Counted from the stretch's first letter, positions 24,784-33,541 are shown. The stretch: 64,000 nt of DNA from Symbiobacterium terraclitae (GCF_017874315.1 NZ_JAGGLG010000004.1:62001-126000), one strand, 5' to 3'. The notes: generated by a model from the letters alone, not told the origin. Numbers and translations are program-made.

Positions 24784-26712
24784 ATGCACAAGTCCAGGTC
24801 GCTTCTGATCTCCATGCTCTCGCTCGGGCTGCTGGCCGGTGCCTCACTCCTGCTGCCCCTCTACTTTCCGGGCATCGGGCAGCCGCTTCCGCCGCCCTTG
24901 ACCAGTCTGGCAATCGCCGCGATCATCGGCCTCCTGGTGTGGCTGGCCCAGCCCTGGCGCGTGGCCATCCGCGGTGCGCGCGGCGACATCTCGATCTCCA
25001 TGGCCATCGACGTGGCGGCCATGCTCCTGTACCACCCCTTCATCGCCGCGCTCGGTTCGGCGGTGGGCACCGCCAGCCACCACTTGTTCGGCCTGCCCTT
25101 CATCCGGCCGCGGACGTGGGAGAACCGGGTGGCCAGGGCCGCGGTACGCGGCGTGGTCACCTTCGCCGCCGTGGCCCTGGGCGGCTGGGCGGCGGAGATG
25201 CTCAGGCCGGCACCGGGGGACATCGTGTTCAGCCAGGACTGGCTGGCCATCTTCGTCGGCATCTCGATCCGGCTGCTCATCCGTATCGTGGGCTACCCAC
25301 TGGGCATGGCGGCGCTGCGGAGGGACCCCGTCTGGGAGAGCCTGCGCAGGGAGTGGGAGCGCCTGCCACTCGTCCCCTTCCTCCTGACCACCACGCTGGG
25401 CGGGACGGCCGCGCTGATCTTCCAGTACCAGCCGCCGGCGATCGTGCTGCTGTTCGGCCCGCTGGCCGCCACCTGGGCGCTGTCACAGGAGTTCCGCCGG
25501 CTGAACGAGCTGCTGGACACGCTGGAGGACAAGGTCCAGGACCGGACGGCCCGCCTGGAGGAGACGGTCACCGCGCTGGAGCGGCGGCTGGCGGAGTCGG
25601 AGGCCCTGCACGCCGTGGACGAGGCGATCAGCACGGCGATCCACCCGGACGAGGTGCTCGCCGTCATCGCCCGGGAGTCGGTGCGGGTGACGGGCGGGTC
25701 GTCGGCGCTGGTGACGCTGCTGACGGCCGACAACCGCCAGTTCGTGCGGGCGACCAGCGGCGAGGGCATGGAGAAGTACATCGGGCTCGAACTGCCCATG
25801 CAGGGCAACCTGACGAGCCTGGTGCTGCAGACGGGCCTGCCCCACGTCTCGCGCAATCCGGAGCGGGACCCGCGCCTCAACCAAGACCTGGTGCGGGCGG
25901 GGCGGTGGCGGGACGTGATCGAGGCGCCGATCCGCACCAAGGACCGGACCCTGGGCGTGCTGGTTGTGGCCAGCCAGCAGCCGGACCGATTCGACGAACA
26001 GCACCTGCGGCTGCTGACGCTGCTCGCCAACCAGGCCGGCCGCCTGATCGAGAACTCCGAGCTGCACGCCAAGGCGCGGGAGGTCGCCGTGCTCGAGGAG
26101 CGCAACCGGCTGGCCCGCGAACTGCACGACTCGGTGACCCAGGTGCTGTTCGGCCTGACGCTGAACCTGGAGTCGGCGGCCAGCGTGCTCTCCCGCAACC
26201 CCGAGAAGGCGGCCTCGCTGGTGACCCGCTCGCAGGAGATGGCCGCCGAGGCGCTGGCCGAGATGCGGTCGCTGATCTTCGAGCTGCGGCCGGCGGCCCT
26301 CCAGGAGAAGGGGCTGGCGATGGCCCTCAGCAACCACGTCAACCTCTTCCGCCGCCGGCACGGCATCGACGTCTCGCTGACGCTGGAGGGCGACGAGCGG
26401 CTCCCGCCCGAGGTGGAGTTCGCCCTGTACCGGGTGGCGCAGGAGGCGCTGAACAACGTGGCCAAGCACGCCAGGGCGCAGCATGTGCGGGTGCGGCTGC
26501 AGCTTCAGCCCGACGAGGCCCGGCTGGAAGTGTGCGATGATGGCATCGGATTTGATCCGAACGCTGGCACGCGGGGCGGTTCGTTCGGTATGATCGGGAT
26601 GAGGGAGCGGTTGAGCGAAGTAAAGGGTTTCCTTGAGGTCGAGTCTGCGCCAGGCCAGGGAACCTGCATCCGGGGCCGCATTCCCCTAGCTGCCGGAGGT
26701 GACGCCCGATGA
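24784..26712 (+). CDS. NarL-type sensor histidine kinase with membrane and GAF domains
   Basis: A 642-residue kinase. About seven membrane segments occupy residues 8-230; a coiled coil (about 235-275) leads to a GAF domain (about 275-425). A HisKA_3 dimerisation domain carries the phospho-acceptor His448 in RLARELHDSVTQVLFGL, and the C-terminal HATPase_c has QEALNNVAKHA and CDDGIGFDP. The membrane part is not a simple two-helix sensor, so it may sense within the membrane. The stop overlaps the response regulator start (ATGA). Confidence 0.93.
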   Translation: MHKSRSLLISMLSLGLLAGASLLLPLYFPGIGQPLPPPLTSLAIAAIIGLLVWLAQPWRVAIRGARGDISISMAIDVAAMLLYHPFIAALGSAVGTASHHLFGLPFIRPRTWENRVARAAVRGVVTFAAVALGGWAAEMLRPAPGDIVFSQDWLAIFVGISIRLLIRIVGYPLGMAALRRDPVWESLRREWERLPLVPFLLTTTLGGTAALIFQYQPPAIVLLFGPLAATWALSQEFRRLNELLDTLEDKVQDRTARLEETVTALERRLAESEALHAVDEAISTAIHPDEVLAVIARESVRVTGGSSALVTLLTADNRQFVRATSGEGMEKYIGLELPMQGNLTSLVLQTGLPHVSRNPERDPRLNQDLVRAGRWRDVIEAPIRTKDRTLGVLVVASQQPDRFDEQHLRLLTLLANQAGRLIENSELHAKAREVAVLEERNRLARELHDSVTQVLFGLTLNLESAASVLSRNPEKAASLVTRSQEMAAEALAEMRSLIFELRPAALQEKGLAMALSNHVNLFRRRHGIDVSLTLEGDERLPPEVEFALYRVAQEALNNVAKHARAQHVRVRLQLQPDEARLEVCDDGIGFDPNAGTRGGSFGMIGMRERLSEVKGFLEVESAPGQGTCIRGRIPLAAGGDAR

Positions 26713-27344
26713 ACCCCATTCGAGTTCTGATCTGCGATGACCACTTCATGGTGCGACAGGGGCTCGCGACCTACTTCGGGCTGCAGGACGACTTCGAGGT
26801 CGTCGGCGAGGCCGCGGACGGCCGGAAGGCGGTCGAGATGGTGCGCCAGCTGAAGCCCGACGTCGTGCTGATGGACCTGATGATGCCCGAACTCGACGGC
26901 CTGAGCGCCCTGCGGGAGCTGAAGGGAACCGGGGCACGGGTAATCATCCTCACCTCGTTCCTGGATCTGGAGAAGGCGATGTCGTGCATCGAGGAGGGCG
27001 CGCTGGGGTTCCTGACGAAGGACATCGAGCCCGCCGACCTGGTCGATGCCATCCGCGCCGTCCACCGGGGCGAGCCGCGCCTGCACCCCGAGGTGATGAA
27101 GCGGCTGATGGTGCGGACGGCGCAGCCCCATCAGCCCCGCCGCCGGGAACTGCTCACCCCGCGGGAACTGGACGTGCTGCGCGCCCTGGCCCACGGCCTG
27201 ACCAACCGCGAGATCGCCGAGAAGCTGGTGATCAGCGAGACCACGGTGAAGACGCACATCTCGTCGATCCTGAGCAAGCTGCAGCTGACCGACCGTACAC
27301 AGGCGGCGCTGTGGGCGGTGCGGGAGAAGCTCGTGGACGAATAG
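26709..27344 (+). CDS. NarL/LuxR-family response regulator
   Basis: A 211-residue regulator. The receiver domain has DDHFMVRQGLATYF, phospho-acceptor Asp56 in VVLMDLMMPELDG and ILTSF; the C-terminal LuxR-type helix-turn-helix has LTPRELDVLRALAHGLTNREIAEKL and TVKTHISSILSKL. Coupled to the kinase by a 4-bp ATGA overlap, and closed by a strong terminator. Target genes are unknown. Confidence 0.95.
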   Translation: MNPIRVLICDDHFMVRQGLATYFGLQDDFEVVGEAADGRKAVEMVRQLKPDVVLMDLMMPELDGLSALRELKGTGARVIILTSFLDLEKAMSCIEEGALGFLTKDIEPADLVDAIRAVHRGEPRLHPEVMKRLMVRTAQPHQPRRRELLTPRELDVLRALAHGLTNREIAEKLVISETTVKTHISSILSKLQLTDRTQAALWAVREKLVDE

Positions 27345-27477
27345 TCCTCCTTCCCAGGGAGGAGATCCGCTTCATCCTCCCGCAGGCTATGAAAACCCAC
27401 CCCCGGCAGGATGTGTAAGAACAGGGAACGGGGTATGCTCTAGACGTGGTCAGTCAATATCCCCTTCCCCCATGTGA

Positions 27478-27520
27478 GAGACCCGGGACGCCGTGCGGGA
27501 GGCGTCCCGGGTCTCTTTCT
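27478..27520 (+). terminator. Terminator of the two-component operon
   Basis: GAGACCCGGGACGCC (27478-27492) pairs perfectly with GGCGTCCCGGGTCTC (27501-27515), followed by TTTCT. Confidence 0.92.
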
Positions 27521-27522
27521 AA

Positions 27523-27552
27523 GTGGGGAGGGGGCTCTCGCCCCCTCCCCAC
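27523..27552 (+). repeat. Perfect 13-bp hairpin
   Basis: GTGGGGAGGGGGC (27523-27535), loop TCTC, GCCCCCTCCCCAC (27540-27552). It abuts the first 124-bp repeat copy. Confidence 0.85.
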
Positions 27553-27770
27553 CCCCTCCCCGCGCTAATGGTTACCTGGTCGGCCCCGTCGCAGGCGGAT
27601 AAACCGCCCGCTCCGGGTAGGCAGGTCGGGGACATGCGCTTTACGTTTTCGATAGAACCGCAGCCGCCCTCCCCACCCCCGCCCCGCGCTAATTGTTACC
27701 TGGTCGGCCCCGTCGCGGGCAGATAAACCGCCCGCTCCGGGTAGGCGGGTTGGTGCCATGCGGCTGACGC
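27544..27770. repeat. Two direct repeats of about 103 bp, 124-bp period, plus a decayed third copy
   Basis: Copy 1 about 27544-27646 and copy 2 about 27668-27770. Both share CCTCCCC..., GCGCTAAT(G/T)GTTACCTGG, TCGGCCCCGTCGC and ATAAACCGCCCGCTCCGGG. A third, degenerate start (CCCTCCCC..GTTGTTACGCTTCTGG) lies at about 27787-27828. The core can fold (CCGCC...GGCGG). No coding sense is seen. Confidence 0.85.
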
Positions 27771-27949
27771 TTCAGGGGGCGGAGCCCCCCTCCCTCCCCT
27801 CCCCCTGGCAGTTGTTACGCTTCTGGCACGGTGCCGGCCGGCCAAGCCGGCCGGACACCGTGAAGCGGGGTCAGGGGCATGCGGTTAGAACGGCAGACCG
27901 CCAGGGCGATGCCCGGGTGCAGGCCAGGTGTATCAACCGCATCATCCGC

Positions 27950-28093
27950 ATGCCGTCAGCCACCAGTGCTGTCGTCTTCTACGAAAAGCCCATGGTCCTC
28001 GGCGAGAGGGCTCTTGCGGCTTTTGTCCTGGAAGTATGGAGGCAGGTGAATGGGAAGTGGGTGCTCATCCGGGAGACGGTCGAGCACCTGTAA
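27950..28093 (+). pseudogene. Remnant of a small protein gene (C-terminal fragment)
   Basis: From an ATG at 27950 the frame reads MPSATSAVVFYEKPMVLGE and ends in WRQVNGKWVLIRETVEHL, with normal residue balance for a folded C-terminus of an NTF2-like or similar domain. Upstream the same frame runs through the repeats and loses coding character, and no ribosome site is seen. It looks like the surviving 3' end of a gene whose 5' part was replaced. Confidence 0.35.
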
Positions 28094-28173
28094 CTGCCCA
28101 CTGGGGTATCGGGCGCCGGCCGCCGCGGCTAGGTTCGACGAGTTTCCACGTCCGTTCACGACCAGGTGGGAAC

Positions 28174-28431
28174 ATGTCGCTGTCAGCGGCCGGCCCCTAC
28201 TACTTTAACAGTCTTCTCCAGACAGGCGCCCCTTGCGGCCGCGCGGCGGCCGCAGGGGGCGTCTCCTCGACTGTTCCTCCATTTTGCGTGCGTCCCGCGC
28301 CGGTTCGCGGTGCAGCCCCGATCGCCCGTACCAGGCAGGGCGAGATCCTGAACCTGCGGCTGACGACCAACGCACTCCTCATCGTCCAGGCCGACCGCGT
28401 GGTGGCCGTTCCCTACGGCCCCCGCCCGTGA
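28174..28431 (+). CDS. Possible small protein of 85 residues, unknown
   Basis: ATG at 28174 with a weak AGGTGG site. The second half (GEILNLRLTTNALLIVQADRV..., ending VPYGPRP) reads like real protein, and a terminator follows 16 bp after the stop. The first half crosses a 15- to 18-bp GC hairpin, which argues against an ordinary coding region. It could also be another 3' remnant. No family recognised. Confidence 0.3.
   Translation: MSLSAAGPYYFNSLLQTGAPCGRAAAAGGVSSTVPPFCVRPAPVRGAAPIARTRQGEILNLRLTTNALLIVQADRVVAVPYGPRP
28225..28263 (+). repeat. Very strong GC hairpin
   Basis: GCCCCTTGCGGCCGC (28228-28242), loop GCG, GCGGCCGCAGGGGGC (28246-28260), extendable to about 18 pairs, with one G-T pair. 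No T run follows, so it is not a standard terminator. Confidence 0.85.
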
Positions 28432-28447
28432 ACACTCGTCGCTGAAG

Positions 28448-28475
28448 ACCGCTCACCATCGGGTGGGCGGTTTTT
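28448..28475 (+). terminator. Rho-independent terminator before the amino acid transporter
   Basis: ACCGCTCACC (28448-28457), loop ATCG, GGTGGGCGGT (28462-28471), then TTTTC. It implies a plus-strand transcript from the 28.1-28.4 kb stretch. Confidence 0.85.
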
Positions 28476-28604
28476 CTGTGGCCCCGCAGACGGCTGCATA
28501 TTCCGATAGACACAACAAATCAGTCTACGCTTGCATTTTTCGCTAACTCCGTATTAGCATTGTAGCGCGTCATAGTCCGGTCGGAGAGGTGGCGGTAGCT
28601 GTAC

Positions 28605-29330
28605 ATGATTAAGATGGAAAAAGTCAATAAACATTTCGGTCCCCTCCACGTGCTGGTCGACGTCGACCTCACCGTCAAGCCCGGCGAGAAGCTCGTCGTC
28701 ATCGGTCCTTCCGGCTCCGGGAAGTCCACCCTCATCCGCTGCATGAACCTCCTGGAGCGGCCCTCCAGCGGCCGGGTCGTCGTGGACGGCGTCGACATCA
28801 CGGCACCGGGCGCCCCGCTCACCAAGGTGCGGCAGTCGGTGGCGATGGTGTTCCAGCAGTTCAACCTCTATCCGCACAAGACCGTGCTGGAGAACGTCAC
28901 CATGGCGCCGATCCTGGTGAAGGGCGTGCCCAAGGAGGCGGCCGAGGCATCCGGCCTGGCGTACCTGGAGCGGGTAGGGCTCAAGCACAAGGCCGGCGCC
29001 TACCCCTCCCAGCTGTCGGGCGGACAGCAGCAGCGGGTGGCCATCGCCCGCGCCCTCAACATGCACCCGAAGATCATGCTGTTCGACGAGCCCACCTCCG
29101 CCCTGGACCCGGAGATGGTCCAGGAGGTGCTGGACGTGATGGTCGGCCTCTCCCAGGAGGGGATCACCATGGTGGTGGTGACCCACGAGATGGGGTTCGC
29201 GCGCGAGGTCGCCGACCGGGTCATCTTCATGGACAGCGGGCAGATCCTCGAGGAGGGTCCGCCCGAGCACTTCTTCGAGGCGCCGACCCACGAGCGGACT
29301 AAGCTGTTCCTCAGCCGCATTCTGCGCTGA
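28605..29330 (+). CDS. Polar amino acid ABC transporter, ATP-binding protein
   Basis: A 241-residue GlnQ-type ATPase. Walker [11 protein letters not shown]-loop [12 protein letters not shown], signature [15 protein letters not shown], Walker [15 protein letters not shown] and the switch [14 protein letters not shown] are all present. It powers the uptake system encoded with it: binding lipoprotein and two permeases follow. The first two of these start within 40 bp. Confidence 0.95.
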   Translation: MIKMEKVNKHFGPLHVLVDVDLTVKPGEKLVVIGPSGSGKSTLIRCMNLLERPSSGRVVVDGVDITAPGAPLTKVRQSVAMVFQQFNLYPHKTVLENVTMAPILVKGVPKEAAEASGLAYLERVGLKHKAGAYPSQLSGGQQQRVAIARALNMHPKIMLFDEPTSALDPEMVQEVLDVMVGLSQEGITMVVVTHEMGFAREVADRVIFMDSGQILEEGPPEHFFEAPTHERTKLFLSRILR

Positions 29331-29364
29331 GACAGATAGAACAAAGACAGAGGGGAGTATCGGG

Positions 29365-30192
29365 ATGAAGCGCAAGTGGGGTGTTGTGCTCGCAGCGATT
29401 CTCTGCGCAGCCGTTCTCGCGGGCTGCGGGGGGGTATCCAAGGCACCGGCCGGCGGCGGTTCCGGGGACGGTGCCTCCAGCCTCCCGGCGCAGGTCCAGA
29501 AGATCAAGGACGCCGGCGTCCTGAGGGTGGGCGTGAAGGAGGACGTGCCGAAGTTCGGCTACCTGGACCCCGCCAAGAACGTCCATGAGGGCATGGAGAT
29601 CGACCTCGCGAAGCGCATCGCGAAGGAGATCTTCGGCGACGAGAGCAAGGTGCAGTTCACCGGCGTCAACGCCAAGACCCGCGGTCCTGCCCTGGACAAC
29701 GGCGAGATCGACATGGTGATCGCGACGTTCACGATCACCGAGGAGCGGAAGAAGAGCTGGAACTTCTCCGACCCGTACTTCACCGACAACGTGGGCTTCC
29801 TCGTCCTGGCCAACAGCGGGATCACGTCCTGGAAGGACCTCGACGGCAAGACCATCGGCGTGGCGCAGTCCGCCTCCACCCGGGCGGCGCTGACCGAGCA
29901 GGCGGAGAAGGATGGCATCACCGTCAACTTCATGGAGTTCGCCACCTACCCGGAGATCAAGGCGGCGCTTGACTCCGGCCGGATCGACGCCTTCTCGGTG
30001 GACCAGTCGATCCTCTGGGGCTACAAGGACGACAAGAACGTGATGCTGCCCGACAAGTTCGCACCTCAGGATTACGGCATCGCGACCAAGAAGTCCAACA
30101 CCGAGCTGGCCGAGTTCGTCAACAACATCATCAAGGAGATGAAGGCCTCCGGTGAGATGGACCAGCTGTACGAGAAGTGGGGGCTGAAGTAG
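29365..30192 (+). CDS. Polar amino acid ABC transporter, substrate-binding lipoprotein
   Basis: A 275-residue family 3 solute-binding protein. Lipoprotein signal AAVLAGCGG, then VLRVGVKEDVPKFGYLD, GMEIDLAKRIAKEIFGD, FTITEERKKSWNFSDPYF and the ligand-loop sequence TIGVAQSASTRAALTEQ. Homologues bind glutamate, glutamine or aspartate; the EERK-x-W-FS-PY pattern fits the Glu/Gln group, but specificity is inference. It sits outside the membrane and delivers to the two permeases. Confidence 0.93.
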   Translation: MKRKWGVVLAAILCAAVLAGCGGVSKAPAGGGSGDGASSLPAQVQKIKDAGVLRVGVKEDVPKFGYLDPAKNVHEGMEIDLAKRIAKEIFGDESKVQFTGVNAKTRGPALDNGEIDMVIATFTITEERKKSWNFSDPYFTDNVGFLVLANSGITSWKDLDGKTIGVAQSASTRAALTEQAEKDGITVNFMEFATYPEIKAALDSGRIDAFSVDQSILWGYKDDKNVMLPDKFAPQDYGIATKKSNTELAEFVNNIIKEMKASGEMDQLYEKWGLK

Positions 30193-30195
30193 CCA

Positions 30196-30885
30196 GTGGA
30201 TCGCTTTGCCGCATTCAAGTGGCAGGCGCTCTTTCGAGACTGGCACATCCTCCTCGAGGGTCTGGGCCGGACCGCCTCCACGGCGGGGCTGGCCCTCCTC
30301 CTCGCTCTGGCGCTGGGCGTGCTGTTCGGTGTCCTCGCCACCGCCCCTTGGAGGAGCGGCCGGGCTGTGAGCCGCCTGTATGTAAACCTGATCCAGAACA
30401 CGCCGCTCGTGACCCAGGTGTTCTTCCTCTACTACCTCCTGCCCCACTTTGACATCATGCTGCCCACCCCCGTGGTGGGCGTGCTGGGACTCGGCGTCTA
30501 CCACGGCGCCTACGTGACCGAAGTGGTGCGGGCCGGCATTCAGGCGATTCACAGGGGGCAGCTGGAGGCCGCACTGTCGCAGGGCTTCTCCTACGTGCAG
30601 GCCATGCGCTACGTCATCCTGCCCCAGGCGGCGCAGATCGTGCTGCCGCCCATGACCAACCAAGCCGTGGCGCTGATCAAGAACTCGTCCATCCTGGCCA
30701 TGATCTCCGGCGGGGACCTCATGTTCCAGGCTGACTCCTGGTCGGCCTCCACCGGCTACTACGGCCCGGCCTACCTCACGGTCTGGGCGATCTACTTCGC
30801 CATCTGCTTCCCGCTGGCCCAGCTGGCCCGGCGGTGGGAGGAGCGGGTGCGGCTCAGCCGCGGCGGGGAGGTGACAGCCGCATGA
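30196..30885 (+). CDS. Amino acid ABC transporter permease (HisM/GlnP type), first
   Basis: A 229-residue permease with about five membrane segments and the EAA loop EAALSQGFSYVQAMRYVILPQA that contacts the ATPase. GTG start only 3 bp after the binding-protein stop. The stop overlaps the next permease as ATGA. It and the second permease form the heterodimeric channel. Confidence 0.93.
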   Translation: MDRFAAFKWQALFRDWHILLEGLGRTASTAGLALLLALALGVLFGVLATAPWRSGRAVSRLYVNLIQNTPLVTQVFFLYYLLPHFDIMLPTPVVGVLGLGVYHGAYVTEVVRAGIQAIHRGQLEAALSQGFSYVQAMRYVILPQAAQIVLPPMTNQAVALIKNSSILAMISGGDLMFQADSWSASTGYYGPAYLTVWAIYFAICFPLAQLARRWEERVRLSRGGEVTAA

Positions 30886-31541
30886 TGGAGGAGCTCGCGG
30901 TCCTCGCCCAGTGGCACAACGTCCGGTTCATGGCCGAGGGCCTCCTGATCACCCTGCGCATCAGCTTCTTCACCATCGTCTTCTCCTTCATCCTCGGAAC
31001 TCTGCTCGGCGTGATGCGGTACAGCGGCCACCGGCTGCTGGCGTCGCTTGCGGCCGTCTACATCGAGAGCTTCCGCGCCTCGCCGCTCATCCTCCTCATC
31101 CTCCTCTTCCGCTTCACCATGCCGCTGAAGCCCGTCAACTCCGGCACGCTGGCGATGACGCTCTTCACCGCGGCCATCGTGGGCGAGATCGTACGGGGCG
31201 GCCTGAACTCGGTGGACAAGGGGCAGTGGGAGGCCGCCCGGTCGCAGGGGTTCACCTGGTGGCAGACGATGCGTCACATCGTGCTGCCCCAGGCGCTGCG
31301 CAAGATGATCCCGCCGCTGACGGGCCAGTTCATCACGGTGGTGAAGGACACCTCGTACGTGTGGGTGGTCGGCGTGCAGGAGCTGACCGGCAAGGGCGTC
31401 ATCATCCTGGGCCAGCACGGCTCCACAGTCCAGTTCTTCGCCATCTTCGGCATGATCGGCCTGATCTACTACATCCTCTGTCTGGGCCTGAACCGGCTGG
31501 GGCTCTGGCAGGAGCGGCGCATGTCGTGGCTGACCATGTAG
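30882..31541 (+). CDS. Amino acid ABC transporter permease, second
   Basis: A 219-residue permease from ATG 30882 (GGGGAGGTGA site); upstream codons of the open frame belong to the previous gene. EAA loop WEAARSQGFTWWQTMRHIVLPQALRKMIPP and about five membrane segments. Last gene of the transporter operon; a hairpin follows 8 bp later. Confidence 0.93.
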   Translation: MMEELAVLAQWHNVRFMAEGLLITLRISFFTIVFSFILGTLLGVMRYSGHRLLASLAAVYIESFRASPLILLILLFRFTMPLKPVNSGTLAMTLFTAAIVGEIVRGGLNSVDKGQWEAARSQGFTWWQTMRHIVLPQALRKMIPPLTGQFITVVKDTSYVWVVGVQELTGKGVIILGQHGSTVQFFAIFGMIGLIYYILCLGLNRLGLWQERRMSWLTM

Positions 31542-31548
31542 ACTCGCG

Positions 31549-31579
31549 AAAACGGCTGCACACGGGGTGCAGCCGTTTT
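31549..31579. terminator. Bidirectional terminator between the transporter and the first subtilase
   Basis: AAAACGGCTGCA (31549-31560) pairs with TGCAGCCGTTTT (31568-31579). Convergent genes share it; the same stem core recurs after the second subtilase (33467-33497). Confidence 0.85.
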
Positions 31580-31617
31580 CCTGTCGGCCTGGTCGGAGTG
31601 GGCCCAGGCGGAGCTGC

Positions 31618-33297
31618 CTACTGCAGGGAGACGTCGTCGATAAAGAAGCTGGTGGGCAGGATCGCGTCATTCGTTGCGCTGAACTCCAGGCGCACCGTCT
31701 GGCCGGCGTAGGCGGACAGGTTGATGGTGTCTTGCACCCACTGGTTCCGGGTGTCGCGGTTGCTGTGCGTGGCCACCGTGGCCAGGAGCGTGCCGTTCTG
31801 GCTGTAGAGGCGGACCCGCAGGTAGTCGTAGGCGATGGCGCTGCCCTCCTGGGACGACATGTACCACCAGAAGGTCAGGGTGCCGTTCTGCGGAACGGTC
31901 ACCACCTGGCTGATGGCGTCGGTGCCGTTGTTGTAACCGCCCAGCCAGGCACTGTAGCTGCCGGTGCGGGGCAGGGTGGTGTCGATCAGCTGGTAGCCGC
32001 CCGAGGAGCTCTGGGCCCACGGGGCGGTGCCGTTCTCAAACCCGCCGTTCTGCAGTGCGGGACTGCCCGGGTTGCCGGGGTTGCTGCTGTAGGTGACCGC
32101 CCGGTAGGCGTTGATGCGGCCGCACGTCCAGTAGGTGCCGGTGCCGGAGATCATGTCTGCCGTCGAGCAGATGCGCTGCCAGATCTGACTGTTGCTCAGC
32201 CCCTGGGAGGCCAGAATGCCGGCCAGGCCGGAGACGAGCGGCGTGGCCATCGAGGTGCCGTTGAGGTTGGCGTAGCCGCCGCCCAGCCACGTGGACATGA
32301 TGCTTTGGCCAGGGGCCGCCACGTCCACCCAGGAGCCATAGTTAGAGAAAGACGCACGGGCATCAGAGGAGGTGGAGGCGGCGACGGCCATGCAACTGGA
32401 ATAGTAGGCGGGGTAGGTCGGGCTGCTGCTGTTGTCGTTGCCTGCGGCGCAGGCCAGGAATGCGCCCCGGTTCCATGCGTAGTCGATGGCGTTCCGCAGC
32501 GTCGTGGTGCCCGCGGAACTACCGAGGCTCAGGTTGATCACCTGTGCGCCGTGGTCAGCGGCCCAGGTGATGCCGTGGGCCACGTTGGCCAGGCTGCCGT
32601 TGCCCGAGCGGTCCAGCACGCGCACCGGCATAATCCTGCAGTGGGGGCAGCCGCCAGCAATGCCGATGCCGTTGTTGGTCAAGCCCGCCGCGATACCCGC
32701 CACGTGGGTGCCGTGGCCGTTCTCGTCGTCGGGGTCGTCATCGTTGTCGACGAAGTCCCAGCCGGGGACAAGCTTGGCGGAAAGGTCGGGGTGGTTGCGC
32801 TGCACGCCCGTGTCCACGATCGCGATCACCACGTTGGAGCTGCCCCGCGTGTGGTCCCAGGCCGCGGGGAGTTGGATCTTCTGGGGGCCCCACTGCTGCG
32901 AGAAGTAGGGGTCGTTGGGCGTCCAGTTCGCGGTGAAGATGTAGTTGGGTTCGACGTAGGTGACGTTAGGGTTCATCTTCAGCGTCCTGATGATCTCCTC
33001 GGCAGCCTTGGGGTCGCGCCTGGCGGACAGGGCCGGGAACTCTAGCACCTCCACGTCCAGGGCCGCCACCCGGTCCACCACCTTCGCGCCCAGCTCAGTG
33101 GCGATGGCCTCCCGCTGGGCGGCGGCCAGGCCCGGCTTGAACTGGACGAGGAACTGGCCGGGGACCGCCGGAACCGTCAGGTCTGCTCGCACCTGGTCCT
33201 TCGGCGAGACCGCCTCGGCATGAGCCAGAGCAGGAGTGCGGGCCGAGGCCGCGAGCACGGTGCACAGGGCCGTAAGCCAGACTGCAACACGCTTCAT
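31618..33297 (-). CDS. Secreted subtilisin-like serine protease (S8), first copy
   Basis: A 559-residue secreted protease. Signal peptide (residues 1-28), inhibitor I9-type propeptide (PGQFLVQFKPGLAAAQREAI ... VEPNYIF), S8 catalytic domain with Asp in IAIVDTGVQRNHPDL, His in NGHGTHVAGIAA and Ser in NGTSMATPLVSG, then a short linker (NPGNPGSP) and a C-terminal jelly-roll-like domain (GGFENGTAPWAQSS to FFIDDVSLQ). It is a tandem paralogue of the gene at 33542-35266. Start ATG behind AGGAGG. Confidence 0.95.
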   Translation of the reverse strand: MKRVAVWLTALCTVLAASARTPALAHAEAVSPKDQVRADLTVPAVPGQFLVQFKPGLAAAQREAIATELGAKVVDRVAALDVEVLEFPALSARRDPKAAEEIIRTLKMNPNVTYVEPNYIFTANWTPNDPYFSQQWGPQKIQLPAAWDHTRGSSNVVIAIVDTGVQRNHPDLSAKLVPGWDFVDNDDDPDDENGHGTHVAGIAAGLTNNGIGIAGGCPHCRIMPVRVLDRSGNGSLANVAHGITWAADHGAQVINLSLGSSAGTTTLRNAIDYAWNRGAFLACAAGNDNSSSPTYPAYYSSCMAVAASTSSDARASFSNYGSWVDVAAPGQSIMSTWLGGGYANLNGTSMATPLVSGLAGILASQGLSNSQIWQRICSTADMISGTGTYWTCGRINAYRAVTYSSNPGNPGSPALQNGGFENGTAPWAQSSSGGYQLIDTTLPRTGSYSAWLGGYNNGTDAISQVVTVPQNGTLTFWWYMSSQEGSAIAYDYLRVRLYSQNGTLLATVATHSNRDTRNQWVQDTINLSAYAGQTVRLEFSATNDAILPTSFFIDDVSLQ

Positions 33298-33360
33298 GCG
33301 TCCTCCTCCTTCCCTGATCTGCAGGCGCTCAGGCCTGCCCCGCGGCTGTGCGGTGAGGCC

Positions 33361-33389
33361 ATGGTAAGGCCGGCGGGGAGGAAGGACAA
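33361..33389 (-). promoter_or_regulatory. Candidate promoter of the first subtilase
   Basis: Minus strand TTGTCC (33384-33389), 17 bp, TACCAT (33361-33366). The same boxes and spacing are kept upstream of the second copy while the spacer has drifted, which supports function. Confidence 0.5.
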
Positions 33390-33466
33390 GGGTGGGGCGG
33401 CGCTACTCGCCAGGGGCTGAACTGCCGGGCCGGCCGGCGTCCTGGTCGGAGGCCGCACCCGCGCGC

Positions 33467-33497
33467 GAACGGCTGCACGCGGGGCGTGCAGCCGTTC
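33467..33497. terminator. Hairpin after the second subtilase
   Basis: GAACGGCTGCACGC (33467-33480), loop GGG, GCGTGCAGCCGTTC (33484-33497). It is homologous to the hairpin after the first subtilase but lacks T runs. Confidence 0.65.
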
Positions 33498-33541
33498 TCT
33501 GGTGTGTAAGGCAGGGCAGCGGGGGCCCTGTTCCTTCCGGC

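Larger units (their letters stand above)
27345..28604. other. 1.26-kb stretch without a firm gene
   Basis: The longest gene-poor stretch of the window. In order it holds the two-component terminator, a perfect 13-bp hairpin (27523-27552), two good copies and one decayed copy of a repeat with 124-bp period, a GC hairpin (CCGGCCGGC/GCCGGCCGG, 27834-27854), a coding remnant, a very strong hairpin (28225-28263), a possible 85-codon gene and a terminator at 28448-28475. The last 130 bp should carry the promoter of the amino acid transporter; TTGCAT near 28529 with an AT-rich stretch around 28550-28565 is the best but weak candidate. Confidence 0.7.

Noticed and set aside
28233-28445. Alternative plus-strand frame MRPRGGRRGRLLDC
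   Set aside because: It starts inside the strong hairpin, has no ribosome site and an Arg-rich shadow composition.
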